Positions 1-8,138 of a DNA stretch of 44,959 nt are shown here, one piece after another. A program made the translations under genes and the position numbers. The first letter of the stretch is position 1, and the number at the start of each line of letters is the position of its first letter. This DNA comes from an uncultured Lachnospiraceae bacterium (lineage in GTDB: Bacteria > Bacillota > Clostridia > Lachnospirales > Lachnospiraceae), in NCBI GenBank assembly GCA_910579805.1, contig CAJTWM010000032.1:1-44959 (forward strand), read 5' to 3'. Below the pieces are notes generated by a model. It was given only the letters and a program-made list of their open reading frames with translations. It made no database searches and was not told the DNA's origin.

Positions 1-28
1 GAATAATTGAAACTGGTGGATTTTTTGT

Positions 29-565
29 GTGTATTTGAAACTTAAACCTGAAAAACAGTATGTTTTTCAGCGGCCTCTCAATGTTGACGGGGGGGATTAT
101 AATATCTACGAAGAACAGACCTATCATATCAGATTTTTCGATGGTGTGGATGACTTAGAGGAAAGAATCGTTAATTATAATTTTAATCAGGTTTCTTTTA
201 TCTTATCTTCGGAAGAAGAGGGAATATGGCTGATAAGGATACATAAGCCGAATCTGTCAAAAAAAGTGGGAGATTATCCTATTATTAGTGTAGAAAAGGC
301 AAGAGAATTACTGTTAGACGGATATTTTATAACGAGCGTTCCTTTCGGGCTGCCGGAGGCGGATTATATTGCCAAAGCAGAGTTGATCTATCGATACGGG
401 GAAGGGGAGAAATATTATATGCCGTATTATCGCTTTTATGTTGAAATACCGGAGGAAAAGGGAAGGGCTTTCGACGGAGCTAAGACGTATGGCGCTTATT
501 ATGTACCGGCAGTGGAAAGCAAATACCTTTCCGGTCTGCCGGTATGGGACGGCAATTTCCATTAA
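29..565 (+). CDS. Hypothetical protein, possibly a 3' remnant of a longer gene
   Basis: This is a 178-residue reading frame from a GTG at 29 with a weak GGTGGA ribosome site about 8 bases upstream; an in-frame stop lies at 8-10. I do not recognise a family. The protein is rich in Tyr, Glu and aromatic residues and has no membrane segment or signal peptide. The C-terminal third (YMPYYRFYVEIPEE followed by a GAYYVPAV motif and a final PVWDG) has the look of the end of an extracytoplasmic domain, so the frame could be the tail of a longer, broken protein whose front lies before the window. This is an impression and not a match I can verify. It converges with the MATE gene on the other strand, 30 bases away. 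Confidence 0.55.
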   Translation: MYLKLKPEKQYVFQRPLNVDGGDYNIYEEQTYHIRFFDGVDDLEERIVNYNFNQVSFILSSEEEGIWLIRIHKPNLSKKVGDYPIISVEKARELLLDGYFITSVPFGLPEADYIAKAELIYRYGEGEKYYMPYYRFYVEIPEEKGRAFDGAKTYGAYYVPAVESKYLSGLPVWDGNFH

Positions 566-595
566 TTGGAAACGTCCCCGTGATTTTTCTTATTT

Positions 596-1984
596 CTATC
601 CGTTGTTTGTCTTTACGGATTCGGGATCTTTATGTTTTTCGAAATTATGTATCCAGTCGGATTTGAAAAAGTATATTGTAAAGATCAGTGAACTTAAAGA
701 CCATGTAAGCGGATATGCCCAAAAGATCACATGAATGACCGGAATAAACCGGACAATGACCGTAATATAACTTACCCGGATGATGCACCAGCATATCAGC
801 ATGACTACCATGGGTACCGTCGATTTTCCCGCGCCTCTGAAAATGGCTGCGAGACAATGGGAATACGAGAGCAGGAAGTAAAACAGGGTAACGGTATGGG
901 CCTGTGTAACGCCAAACGCGACGACGTCGGGATTGCTGTTAAAAGCGGCGATTAAGATCGGGGAAAAAAGATAGATAAGGACACCGATGATCTCCGCCAT
1001 GCTGATAGAGCAAAGAATACCGAAACGCGCGCCCTGCTTTGCCCGGTCATATTGTCTGGCGCCGAGATTTTGACTGATAAAAGTAGTGAGAGCCATGGCA
1101 AAGCAATTGATCGGTAAAAAGCCGAAGCCCTCGATCTTGGAATAAGCGCCGCAGCCGGCAACGGCCAGTTTTCCAAATTCGTTAATATTTGACTGTACGA
1201 TAACATTGGCAAAAGCAATAATGGAATTCTGCAGTCCTGTGGGAAGTCCGTTTTGGATAACCTGTTTTAACATAATGGGGTCGAAACGGATGGAGCGGAT
1301 GCGGATCCGATATTCTTCCTTGCTTTTAAGCAGCCGGATCAGGCATAAAAGAGCGCTGATAAATTGGGAGATAATAGTTGCCAAGGCAGCCGCGCCTACG
1401 CCGAATCCCAAAACGGCGATAAAAAACAAGTCCAAAACAATGTTGACGACTGAAGAAACGATCAGATACATCAAAGGATGCCTGCTGTCGCCTGTGGATT
1501 GCAGGATACCTACAAATATATTATAAAGTACAAAAAATATAGAGCCGCCGAAATAAATACGGAAGTAGGTGACGGATTGGGGAAGTACGTCGGAGGGAGT
1601 TCCCATCCATTGCAGAATATGGGGAGTGAAAAAAATACCCATGAGCATAAGGACAACGCCTGCCGCCAGACCGAAAGCTACGGTAGTGTGAACGGCGCGT
1701 TCTACTTTTTCACTGTCCCTCGCGCCGTAATATCTGGCGATCACAACTCCTGCGCCTACCGAAATCCCGTTAAAAAAGCCTACAAGCAAAAAGATCAGGC
1801 TGCCGGAAGAGCTTACCGCCGCCAGCGCGTCGCTGCTTATAAAATTTCCCACGATCAGGGAATCGGCAGTATTATATAATTGTTGAAATAAATTTCCCAA
1901 GAAAAGAGGAAAAGCAAAGCTCAATATTTTTTTCCATATCGTTCCTTCCGTTAAAAGGGTAGAGGAGGTTTTGGCTGTACTCAT
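596..1984 (-). CDS. MATE family multidrug/toxin efflux transporter
   Basis: This is a 462-residue integral membrane protein, the usual length for MATE exporters, which swap Na+ or H+ for cationic drugs or metabolites across the cytoplasmic membrane. The N-terminus shows the family signature: ILSFAFPLFLGNLFQQLYN followed by a D-SLIVGNFI segment. The second half repeats the pattern (GLPTGLQNSIIAFANVIVQ), as expected for two six-helix bundles. The start at 1984 is preceded on the minus strand by GGAGAAAG about 9 bases away. The substrate cannot be inferred. The gene stands alone; the neighbour on the far side is divergent, and a 16-bp inverted repeat lies in its leader. Confidence 0.93.
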   Translation of the reverse strand: MSTAKTSSTLLTEGTIWKKILSFAFPLFLGNLFQQLYNTADSLIVGNFISSDALAAVSSSGSLIFLLVGFFNGISVGAGVVIARYYGARDSEKVERAVHTTVAFGLAAGVVLMLMGIFFTPHILQWMGTPSDVLPQSVTYFRIYFGGSIFFVLYNIFVGILQSTGDSRHPLMYLIVSSVVNIVLDLFFIAVLGFGVGAAALATIISQFISALLCLIRLLKSKEEYRIRIRSIRFDPIMLKQVIQNGLPTGLQNSIIAFANVIVQSNINEFGKLAVAGCGAYSKIEGFGFLPINCFAMALTTFISQNLGARQYDRAKQGARFGILCSISMAEIIGVLIYLFSPILIAAFNSNPDVVAFGVTQAHTVTLFYFLLSYSHCLAAIFRGAGKSTVPMVVMLICWCIIRVSYITVIVRFIPVIHVIFWAYPLTWSLSSLIFTIYFFKSDWIHNFEKHKDPESVKTNNG

Positions 1985-2031
1985 AGTATCTTTCTCCGTT
2001 TCGCTGTAAATCTTTCAATTTTTGTTTTGGG

Positions 2032-2071
2032 CAGGATGCATTGCCGTAGATGTTAACGGCAATGCATCCTG
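2032..2071 (+). terminator. 16-bp perfect inverted repeat with downstream T-rich tract
   Basis: The arms 2032-2047 (CAGGATGCATTGCCGT) and 2056-2071 are perfectly complementary around an 8-base loop. On the plus strand the hairpin is followed by ATTTTATTCTTTTT, giving an intrinsic-terminator shape. No plus-strand gene ends here: on this strand it would stop antisense transcripts entering from the MATE gene. On the minus strand it sits in the MATE leader, 48-87 bases before the start codon. Confidence 0.6.
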
Positions 2072-2144
2072 ATTTTATTCTTTTTATGTCTGGCGTCTGT
2101 ATCCGGTCTGCCGCTAATTGTTATCATACCACCGTAGTTTCTGC

Positions 2145-2173
2145 TTTTCAATAGGCGGCAGTTAGTGTAAAAT
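2145..2173 (+). promoter_or_regulatory. Predicted promoter of the histidine phosphatase gene
   Basis: A TTTTCA hexamer at 2145-2150 and TAAAAT at 2168-2173 are separated by 17 bases, about 47 bases before the start codon. The -35 matches consensus at four of six positions. This is a reading by eye. Confidence 0.45.
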
Positions 2174-2219
2174 AGAAACAGTAACTGTAGAACGCGCAGA
2201 TAGGAGCAAGTTTAAGGCT

Positions 2220-2810
2220 ATGAAGATCTTGTTGGTAAGACATGGGGAAACGGATTGGAACGTACAAAAAAAGATTCAGGGAAAGACGGACATTCCGCTA
2301 AATGAGGCGGGAGTAAGGCAGGCGGAAGAGCTTGCGGAAAAATTGGCGGGATGGGAAAGGCCGATCATAGGAATTTATACAAGCAGATTGAAAAGGGCGG
2401 CTAAAACTGCCGAGATTATTGCAAAAAAGCTTCAAATGGATTATGAGGAAACGGACGGATTTGAGGAAATCGATCTCGGACTTTGGGAAGGGGCGTCATG
2501 GGCTAAGGCGGCGGTAGATTTTCCGGAAGAATATAAGATCTGGCATGATAACAGACGCTATACGCGTTCGCCGGAGGGAGAGTCTTATCAAGATCTGCTG
2601 GAGCGTTTTTTACCGGCGCTCCAAAGAATTGTGAGGGACAAGCAGTATGAAGAAGGCGACATAGTGGTTGTTACTCACAGCGCCGATATTATGACGATCA
2701 TGTCATGTATTAACGACACGCCTTTTTATGAAATGGCGAAGCGGTACAAAACGGCGAATGCCGCAGTGATCGAAATCGGAACGGAAAAGATTTTAGAGTT
2801 GAAAGCATAA
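2220..2810 (+). CDS. Histidine phosphatase family protein (phosphoglycerate-mutase-like)
   Basis: This 196-residue cytosolic enzyme belongs to the histidine phosphatase clan, which transfers a phosphate through a catalytic histidine. The RHGETDWN box at residues 7-14 carries the nucleophilic His8, and VVVTHSADIM carries the second catalytic histidine near residue 153. The acid residue is probably in the FEEIDLGLWEG segment, which is typical of CobC/GpmB-like members. Family members include alpha-ribazole phosphatase and broad-specificity phosphatases; no cobalamin genes are adjacent, so a specific substrate is not justified. The gene is monocistronic, with its own promoter and a convergent neighbour 53 bases downstream. 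Confidence 0.92.
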   Translation: MKILLVRHGETDWNVQKKIQGKTDIPLNEAGVRQAEELAEKLAGWERPIIGIYTSRLKRAAKTAEIIAKKLQMDYEETDGFEEIDLGLWEGASWAKAAVDFPEEYKIWHDNRRYTRSPEGESYQDLLERFLPALQRIVRDKQYEEGDIVVVTHSADIMTIMSCINDTPFYEMAKRYKTANAAVIEIGTEKILELKA

Positions 2811-2840
2811 CGGACAGGAAACATGAACCGGACATAAAAT

Positions 2841-2871
2841 AAAAAACGGAGAGGGGTAACCCCCTACTCCG
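2841..2871 (-). terminator. Intrinsic terminator of the DUF378 gene
   Basis: Interrupted arms CGGAG-GGGG (47-56) and CCCC-CTCCG (61-71) form a hairpin that includes the last codons of the minus-strand gene. On that strand it is followed by TTTTTTATTTTA. It may also slow plus-strand transcription from the phosphatase gene. Confidence 0.7.
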
Positions 2872-3067
2872 CTTCTTCATGAAGCTGTCCGTAAAAAGTG
2901 ATCAGGTAGATACCGCAGATACCTACTAAAATATAAATTATTTTTGAGATCATCGGGATGCTTCCAAAAATGAAAGAGACCAGATCAAAATTAAACAGGC
3001 CGATAAGTCCCCAGTTTATAGCGCCAATAATCGCGATTGTAAGTGCAATACATTTTAAATATTTCAT
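2864..3067 (-). CDS. DUF378 family small membrane protein
   Basis: This 67-residue protein has two predicted transmembrane helices (about residues 5-27 and 37-60). The segment AIIGAINWGLIGLFNFDLV is the hallmark of DUF378 (YuzA-like) proteins: an INWGL motif in the first helix and a G-rich second helix. The start is preceded on the minus strand by AGAGAGGTG at normal spacing. The family has no established role; it is a small conserved membrane protein of Firmicutes and other bacteria. It stands alone, divergent from the MBOAT gene, with its own terminator overlapping the stop codon. Confidence 0.88.
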   Translation of the reverse strand: MKYLKCIALTIAIIGAINWGLIGLFNFDLVSFIFGSIPMISKIIYILVGICGIYLITFYGQLHEEAE

Positions 3068-3207
3068 AATAACACCTCTCTCACATTTAGTCTATATCCG
3101 CTTTGTTTGATTTTAGATCAATCGTTGAAAATAAAAATTCTATTTTCTTTTTTAGTTTATCAAAAATAAATAAAATTATGCATTGCTCACGTTTTTGGCA
3201 AAAAATA

Positions 3208-3236
3208 TTGTAAAAAGATTTTAATACCCATATAAT
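3208..3236 (+). promoter_or_regulatory. Predicted promoter of the MBOAT-SGNH gene pair
   Basis: TTGTAA at 3208-3213 and a perfect TATAAT at 3231-3236 are separated by 17 bases, 44 bases before the TTG start of the MBOAT gene, within very AT-rich DNA. Confidence 0.65.
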
Positions 3237-3279
3237 AAACAAAAATAATGATAATATATAATTATGCGGAGGCCGTGTT

Positions 3280-4737
3280 TTGCTATTTAATTCTTATATA
3301 TTTGTATTTTTGTTTTTACCGCTTTGTCTGCTTTTTTATTTTATATGTAATAATTGGAGAAAGTATGAGCTTGGCAAGGCGTTTCTGACAGGTATGTCGT
3401 TATGGTTTTACGCTTACTTTAATATCAGCTATCTGCCTATTATTGTGGGCAGCATTTTGGTGAATTATCTGCTTTACCGGATAATAGAAAAGACTTCCAA
3501 AAAAAAGACTGTAGTGGCGGCGGGAATCATTTTAAACCTTTCGGTACTGTTTTACTTTAAATATTATGATTTTTTTATAGGAAATATCAACGGACTGTTT
3601 GGTACGGATTTTCTGTTAAATCATGTGCTGCTGCCTTTAGGGATCAGCTTTTTTACCTTCCAGCAGATCGGTTTTTTGGTAGATGCTTACAGGAACGAAG
3701 CGGAAGGATATTCTTTTTTGGATTATGCTTTATTTGTAACTTTCTTCCCGCAATTGATCGCGGGGCCGATCGTAACGCACAAAGAAATGATTCCGCAGTT
3801 TCAGGACGATGCAAAAAAGAAGTTTGATATAGAGAATTTCAGTACGGGAATCTACGCATTTGTATTCGGCATGACAAAAAAAGTGCTTGTGGCGGATACT
3901 TTTGGACGGGGTGTGGATTGGGCGTTTCAGAATGCGGAGAGGCTGAACGGTCTGGCGGTTTTATTAGTCATGCTCAGTTATATGATCCAGCTTTATTTTG
4001 ATTTCAGCGGTTATTGCGATATGGCAAGAGGGATCGGAAAAATGTTTAATATTGAGATCCCGGTCAATTTCTATTCTCCGTATAAAGCGGTGGATCTGAT
4101 CGACTTCTGGAAACGCTGGCACATTACGTTAAGCCGTTTTTTTACACAATATCTCTATATTCCTCTCGGCGGCAGCAGAAAGGGGAAGGTTAGGACTTAT
4201 CTTCACATCTTTCTGATTTATTTTGTCAGCGGCATCTGGCATGGCGCAGGGTGGACGTATATTATCTGGGGTGCGATGCATGGATCGGTTTATGTGCTGA
4301 ACCGGATCTTAAAAAGAGGGATTGAAAAGATACCTAAAATCATTACATGGGCGGTCACCATGACGTTTTTTATGTTTTCCCTGATCTTTTTCCGCTCCGA
4401 ATCGGTATCGCAGGCAGTACTGCTGATCCGGAGACTGTTTACGGAAGGGTTTGACCTGCCGTGGGTCCCGGCGGGTCTGGCGGCGTGCTACCAGATGGAA
4501 GAATTTTGGTATCCGCTGAAAGTACTCGGTGTGGACAGGCTGCCCTTTTCCCAATATTATATGATGTTTGCCCTGATCGGCGGAGCATGGCTGGTCATGC
4601 TGTTATGTAAAAATGTGAACGAGAAGATGGAAAGCAGGAAACCTGCCGTTTGGAACGCCGTCGTATGTGCAGTATTGTTTTTGTGGAATATTGTATCTTT
4701 TTCAGGGGTCAGTTCCTTTTTGTATTTCAATTTTTAA
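3280..4737 (+). CDS. MBOAT family membrane-bound O-acyltransferase (AlgI/DltB-like)
   Basis: This 485-residue polytopic membrane protein belongs to the membrane-bound O-acyltransferase family, whose bacterial members move acetyl or other acyl groups across the membrane to an extracellular acceptor. The start MLFNSYIFVFLFLPL is typical; the codon is TTG with GCGGAGG 7 bases upstream. Family blocks are present: a GPIVTHKEMIPQF loop, LYFDFSGYCDMARGIGKMF, DFWKRWHITLSRFF followed by the YLYIPLGGS motif, and SGIWHGAGWTYIIWGAMHG, which holds the invariant catalytic histidine. The next gene encodes an SGNH-like protein, so the two probably form an acyl-transfer pair like AlgI with AlgJ/AlgX or PatA with PatB. 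The acceptor (teichoic acid, capsule or peptidoglycan) cannot be read from the sequence. Confidence 0.93.
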   Translation: MLFNSYIFVFLFLPLCLLFYFICNNWRKYELGKAFLTGMSLWFYAYFNISYLPIIVGSILVNYLLYRIIEKTSKKKTVVAAGIILNLSVLFYFKYYDFFIGNINGLFGTDFLLNHVLLPLGISFFTFQQIGFLVDAYRNEAEGYSFLDYALFVTFFPQLIAGPIVTHKEMIPQFQDDAKKKFDIENFSTGIYAFVFGMTKKVLVADTFGRGVDWAFQNAERLNGLAVLLVMLSYMIQLYFDFSGYCDMARGIGKMFNIEIPVNFYSPYKAVDLIDFWKRWHITLSRFFTQYLYIPLGGSRKGKVRTYLHIFLIYFVSGIWHGAGWTYIIWGAMHGSVYVLNRILKRGIEKIPKIITWAVTMTFFMFSLIFFRSESVSQAVLLIRRLFTEGFDLPWVPAGLAACYQMEEFWYPLKVLGVDRLPFSQYYMMFALIGGAWLVMLLCKNVNEKMESRKPAVWNAVVCAVLFLWNIVSFSGVSSFLYFNF

Positions 4738-4770
4738 AAGTTACCAGTGTACCAGACTTTGATAGAAGAG

Positions 4771-4807
4771 AATGCCCAAGCGGACTTGTCCGCTTTCATA
4801 CGGCATT
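4771..4807 (+). repeat. Nested inverted repeat between the MBOAT and SGNH genes
   Basis: AAGCGGAC-TT-GTCCGCTT (4778-4795) sits inside outer arms AATGCC (4771-4776) and GGCATT (4802-4807), so the RNA can fold into a hairpin within a hairpin. The T-rich tail is weak (TTCTC), so it may be a partial terminator or an mRNA-stability element between the two genes. Confidence 0.45.
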
Positions 4808-4887
4808 TCTCATCCTGATTTGTATGCCGGCTCAAGCAGGTGGATGGGAGTCAGGCTGAAAAGGAGAATGGAAACAGAGGACATGAT

Positions 4888-5976
4888 ATGAAAGACGATA
4901 AAGGTCAAAAAACAGGTTTGTGCAAAAAATGGGTTATAGTTTTTTTTGTGACATTAATGTCATGTATGGCGGCGGTGATGGGATTGGTTGTTTATGTGGA
5001 TCCTTTTTTTCAATATCATGCTCCGCTGGAAAACTTTCCTTATCTGATCGACAATCAGCTCAGCCAGAATCCGGGAATGGCGAGAAACATGGAATACGAC
5101 AGTATCCTTCTCGGCTCTTCCATGACGGTCAACTTTGAGGCGGACTGGTTTTCGGAAAACGGGCTGAATCTTTTAAAGCTGCCTTATAACGGCGCTTACC
5201 CAAAAGATATCTCTAATATCATAAAGCAGGCGGATCTTAGCGAAAATGAGCTAAAGGAAGTATTTCTGGGAGTTGATATTGCTTCTTACACGGTAGGTAC
5301 AGAGGAGACAAAGTACCCCGTGCCGGAGTATTTATACGATAAAAATCCGTTTAATGATATTTCTTATTGGTTCAATAAAGAAGTACTGCTGGACTATATC
5401 TTAAAGCCGCCTTTTTCCGGTGACGGGGCGACGGATCTGAGCAGCGTCTATAATTCAGAGTGGTGGATGGTAAACTTTTACGGAAAGGATTATGTACTTT
5501 CAAACTATACAAAGCCGGAACAAACAGAGTTTACAGGACAAATATCCGATTATACGGACAGGCTTTTGGAAAATCTGGAGAAAAACCTTCGTCCGGCCAT
5601 CGAATCCCATCCCGATACGCAGTTTACCGTATTTTTTCCGCCGCCAAGCGTACTGTTTTGGTATGATTACGTACAGAGCGGACAAATGGACGTGGTCATG
5701 GAAGAATTTAGGCTGTGCTGTGAGTGGCTTTTTCAGTTTGATAATGTAAGAGTGTTTTACTTTGCAAATTTGGAAGAGGTGATTACGGATCTTGACCTAT
5801 ATGCGGATGTTTCCCATCATAAGCAGGAAATCAACCGGTATATGACGGAATGTTTTGCATCAGGCGAACATGAAGTGACAAACGCAGATTTGGAAGAGGA
5901 ATTGGCGGATTTCAGAAGAATCATAGACGGGTTTGACTATGAGGGATTGTTTGAGGACCGGGAACGTCAGGAGTAA
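4888..5976 (+). CDS. Membrane-anchored SGNH/GDSL-like protein, partner of the MBOAT acyltransferase
   Basis: The ATG at 4888 follows CAGAGG at 7-base spacing, giving 362 residues; an upstream GTG at 4840 has no better support. One N-terminal transmembrane helix (about residues 14-37) leaves the rest outside the cell. The segment YDSILLGSSMTVNF resembles the SGNH block I, with Ser78 in the nucleophile position of GSSM, and YADVSHHKQEINRYM near residue 307 resembles the Asp-x-x-His block (Asp307, His310). This layout matches DltD/AlgX/PatB-type partners, which receive the acyl group from an MBOAT protein and pass it to a polymer. The pairing is inferred from order and motifs; overall similarity to any named family was not tested. 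Confidence 0.72.
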   Translation: MKDDKGQKTGLCKKWVIVFFVTLMSCMAAVMGLVVYVDPFFQYHAPLENFPYLIDNQLSQNPGMARNMEYDSILLGSSMTVNFEADWFSENGLNLLKLPYNGAYPKDISNIIKQADLSENELKEVFLGVDIASYTVGTEETKYPVPEYLYDKNPFNDISYWFNKEVLLDYILKPPFSGDGATDLSSVYNSEWWMVNFYGKDYVLSNYTKPEQTEFTGQISDYTDRLLENLEKNLRPAIESHPDTQFTVFFPPPSVLFWYDYVQSGQMDVVMEEFRLCCEWLFQFDNVRVFYFANLEEVITDLDLYADVSHHKQEINRYMTECFASGEHEVTNADLEEELADFRRIIDGFDYEGLFEDRERQE

Positions 5977-6003
5977 CGAAAAGGCGAAAAGAAATAGGAA
6001 AGC

Positions 6004-6032
6004 TTGACAAGGGTATTAATATGCTCTATTAT
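6004..6032 (+). promoter_or_regulatory. Predicted promoter of the ROK regulator
   Basis: A perfect TTGACA at 6004-6009 and TATTAT at 6027-6032 have 17-base spacing. A second TTGACAAG octamer at 6066-6073 lacks a -10 partner. The start codon is 68 bases downstream. Confidence 0.6.
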
Positions 6033-6050
6033 TTAAACAGTTTTAATAAT
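6028..6050 (+). promoter_or_regulatory. Palindromic operator candidate overlapping the ROK promoter
   Basis: ATTATTTAAA-CAG-TTTTAATAAT is an inverted repeat with nine of ten arm positions paired. It overlaps the -10 hexamer, the usual place for an autorepressor site of a MarR-type helix-turn-helix such as the one at the front of the ROK protein. Confidence 0.4.
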
Positions 6051-6099
6051 AATTTAATTAATGATTTGACAAGCATAACACAGTGAAAGGATAGCAAAT

Positions 6100-7083
6100 A
6101 TGGCATTTTCAAGTATTGCGAAAGACTTAAACAGAAGCAGTATTATCCGGGCGGCGGGCGATTTTAAAGTTTATACCAAACAGGATATTTCGAGAAAAAC
6201 GAATCTCAGTTTCCCGACGACGAGCAAAATCGTCGATGAACTGGTTTCCGAGAAAATGATTTGTATTTTAAGCGACAAACGCGGCGATACCGGAGGGAGA
6301 AAGGCATTTGAATATTGCTTGGATAAAGAATACGCATATAGTCTATGTATCATAGTGGAAATCGGGAAATTAAAAGCGGTCGTCATAAATATGGATAAGG
6401 AAAACAAAAGCTTTCAGGAAAAGGAAATAAAGGGGGATATTTCCGTTCAGGATATTTTGGAGTTTATCAGGGAGCAGTTGACCTGCCATCCTAAAATAAA
6501 GTCCATTGCCGCAGGTATTCCGGGGGCTGTCCATAATGGAAAGATTTTTTTGATCGATGGGTTCAAGGGTTTGGCAAACTGCGAACTGGAGAAGATTCTT
6601 TATGAAGAATTTCAACTTCCCACAATTGTGTTAAACAATATGAATGCGTTGATTTTAGCATTTGAACAGGAAGGAAAAGAAAATATTGCCTGCATCCATA
6701 TCGGAGAAAAGGGACCGGGATGCAGTTTTTTGGTAAATGGCGCTCCGGTTAGCGGATTTTGCGGGTTTCAGGGAGAAGTGGGATTTAATCCTTTTGACGG
6801 GAAACAAACATTCCGGGAAATTGCACAAAACGGTTATCGGAATGTTCCAATGGAGGAGTACATCGGAAAGATCGCGGTTCAGATCGTTACGCTGATCAAT
6901 CCGCAACGGTTAATGGTTTATCCGTTCGAAAGGGAATGCAATGCAGACATCAGGAAGTACTGTCTGCAATATCTGCCGGAAGAGGTAATACCCCGGATAA
7001 CCTATTTACATTCTTATGAACCGGATTATCTTTGCGGACTGAAAAAGGCGGGGATCGAACTGTTATTTCAGATCATATGCTGA
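6100..7083 (+). CDS. ROK family transcriptional regulator (NagC/XylR type)
   Basis: This 327-residue protein has an N-terminal winged helix (about residues 10-60; the segment TKQDISRKTNLSFPTTSKIV is the recognition-helix region) followed by a ROK sugar-kinase-like domain (SIAAGIPGAVHNGKI, then a VLNNMNALILAFEQ segment that resembles the DNxxN region). NagC/XylR proteins repress sugar or amino-sugar genes until a sugar binds. The ATP-binding and cysteine zinc-binding features typical of active ROK kinases are hard to see: the zinc box has no CxCGxxGC pattern, so it is a regulator and not a kinase. No sugar genes are adjacent; the target is unknown and self-regulation is likely. Confidence 0.85.
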   Translation: MAFSSIAKDLNRSSIIRAAGDFKVYTKQDISRKTNLSFPTTSKIVDELVSEKMICILSDKRGDTGGRKAFEYCLDKEYAYSLCIIVEIGKLKAVVINMDKENKSFQEKEIKGDISVQDILEFIREQLTCHPKIKSIAAGIPGAVHNGKIFLIDGFKGLANCELEKILYEEFQLPTIVLNNMNALILAFEQEGKENIACIHIGEKGPGCSFLVNGAPVSGFCGFQGEVGFNPFDGKQTFREIAQNGYRNVPMEEYIGKIAVQIVTLINPQRLMVYPFERECNADIRKYCLQYLPEEVIPRITYLHSYEPDYLCGLKKAGIELLFQIIC

Positions 7084-7221
7084 ATGATAAGGAAAGAAGC
7101 GTACTTTTAGAATTTAAGTCCGGATTCATAAAAGTAAGCGGGAATAAGGTTAAAAGAAAAACAAGCGCAATGAGCGATTATGAATTTGAGCGTCCGCAAA
7201 AGCGGACAGATGGGAGCAAAG

Positions 7222-8001
7222 ATGACAAATACAGATTTTGATTTTAAGCGGATTGCGGAAGGTTATAAAAACAGGCCCTTTTTACACAGGCAGGTGATTG
7301 AAAAATTCCAAAGCGACACAGGGAAGACATCCTTTGCACTGGGGCTGGACATTGGCTGCGGCGCAGGACTGTCGACGAAAGCGTTAAAAAATATTTGCGA
7401 AAAGGCGATAGGTACGGATATTTCTCCCGAAATGATCCGTGTTGCAAAAGAAGTCTGCAGTCAGGATACTAATATAGAATATTTTGTCGGCAGTGCGGAA
7501 GATCTGACGATCGGGGAAGGAAAGGCCGATATTGCCACGGCGGCAGGTGCGATCCAATGGATCGACAGGGAGCGGTTTTTATTAAACATGAAGCGGATCA
7601 TAAAAGAAAAAGGATATCTGTTAATTTATGATTTTGCAATTTCGGATGTGATGATGGGAAACCCTGCCTATACGGCATGGTGGCATGACCGATATGTAAA
7701 AGAGTTTCCTAAGCCATACCGAAATGAAAATGTATGGAAAGAGGAAGATGTGATTCCTTATGGATTTATCATGACAGAACAGGTGGAACTGAATATGGAA
7801 TATGATTTTGATATGGAGACATTTATAGATTTCATGATGATCCAATCAAATGTTAATGCGAAGATAGATAAAGAGGGAAGGAAAGAGGAGGAAGTGTATG
7901 ACTGGTTTAGAGAGACGCTCTTCCCCATTTTTCAGGAGAGGGAGCAGCGTCTGGTCTTTAAAGGCTATAGCTGGTATTTGCTGCGGAAAGCGATGACTTA
8001 G
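7222..8001 (+). CDS. Class I SAM-dependent methyltransferase
   Basis: The 259-residue protein shows motif I LDIGCGAGLSTKAL, motif II GTDISPEMIRVAK and a motif IV-like AAGAIQWIDRERFLLNMKRI, the usual Rossmann-fold methyltransferase order for small-molecule methyltransferases of the UbiE/Methyltransf_11 type. I chose the ATG at 7222 because GGGAG lies 5 bases before it; earlier ATGs at 7180 and 7210 lack a comparable site and would start with a non-family leader. A GTCCGC-AAAA-GCGGAC hairpin at 7192-7207 lies just upstream of the ribosome site. The substrate is unknown. It lies 138 bases after the ROK gene and may be co-transcribed with it. Confidence 0.85.
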   Translation: MTNTDFDFKRIAEGYKNRPFLHRQVIEKFQSDTGKTSFALGLDIGCGAGLSTKALKNICEKAIGTDISPEMIRVAKEVCSQDTNIEYFVGSAEDLTIGEGKADIATAAGAIQWIDRERFLLNMKRIIKEKGYLLIYDFAISDVMMGNPAYTAWWHDRYVKEFPKPYRNENVWKEEDVIPYGFIMTEQVELNMEYDFDMETFIDFMMIQSNVNAKIDKEGRKEEEVYDWFRETLFPIFQEREQRLVFKGYSWYLLRKAMT

Positions 8002-8045
8002 GGACGGCTCCGGTTCTGTTCCATTATCCGGAAATAAAAATCATA

Positions 8046-8074
8046 TTGACATGCGGCCATATTAGTGATATGGT
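8046..8074 (+). promoter_or_regulatory. Extended -10 promoter of the GntR-ABC operon
   Basis: A perfect TTGACA at 8046-8051, 17-base spacing and TATGGT at 8069-8074 with a TG two bases upstream (8066-8067) make an extended -10 promoter, 65 bases before the GntR start codon. Confidence 0.65.
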
Positions 8075-8096
8075 TAATTACATAAGTAATGAACCA
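8071..8096 (+). promoter_or_regulatory. Operator palindrome at the GntR promoter
   Basis: TGGTTAATTAC-ATAA-GTAATGAACCA: ten of eleven arm positions pair. The palindrome starts inside the -10 element and covers the transcription start region, so a bound dimer would block initiation. It is the natural binding site for the GntR/YtrA-type regulator encoded immediately downstream. Confidence 0.65.
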
Positions 8097-8138
8097 AATA
8101 ACAAATGGATACAAGCGATAAGGGAAGGCGTTAAATAA

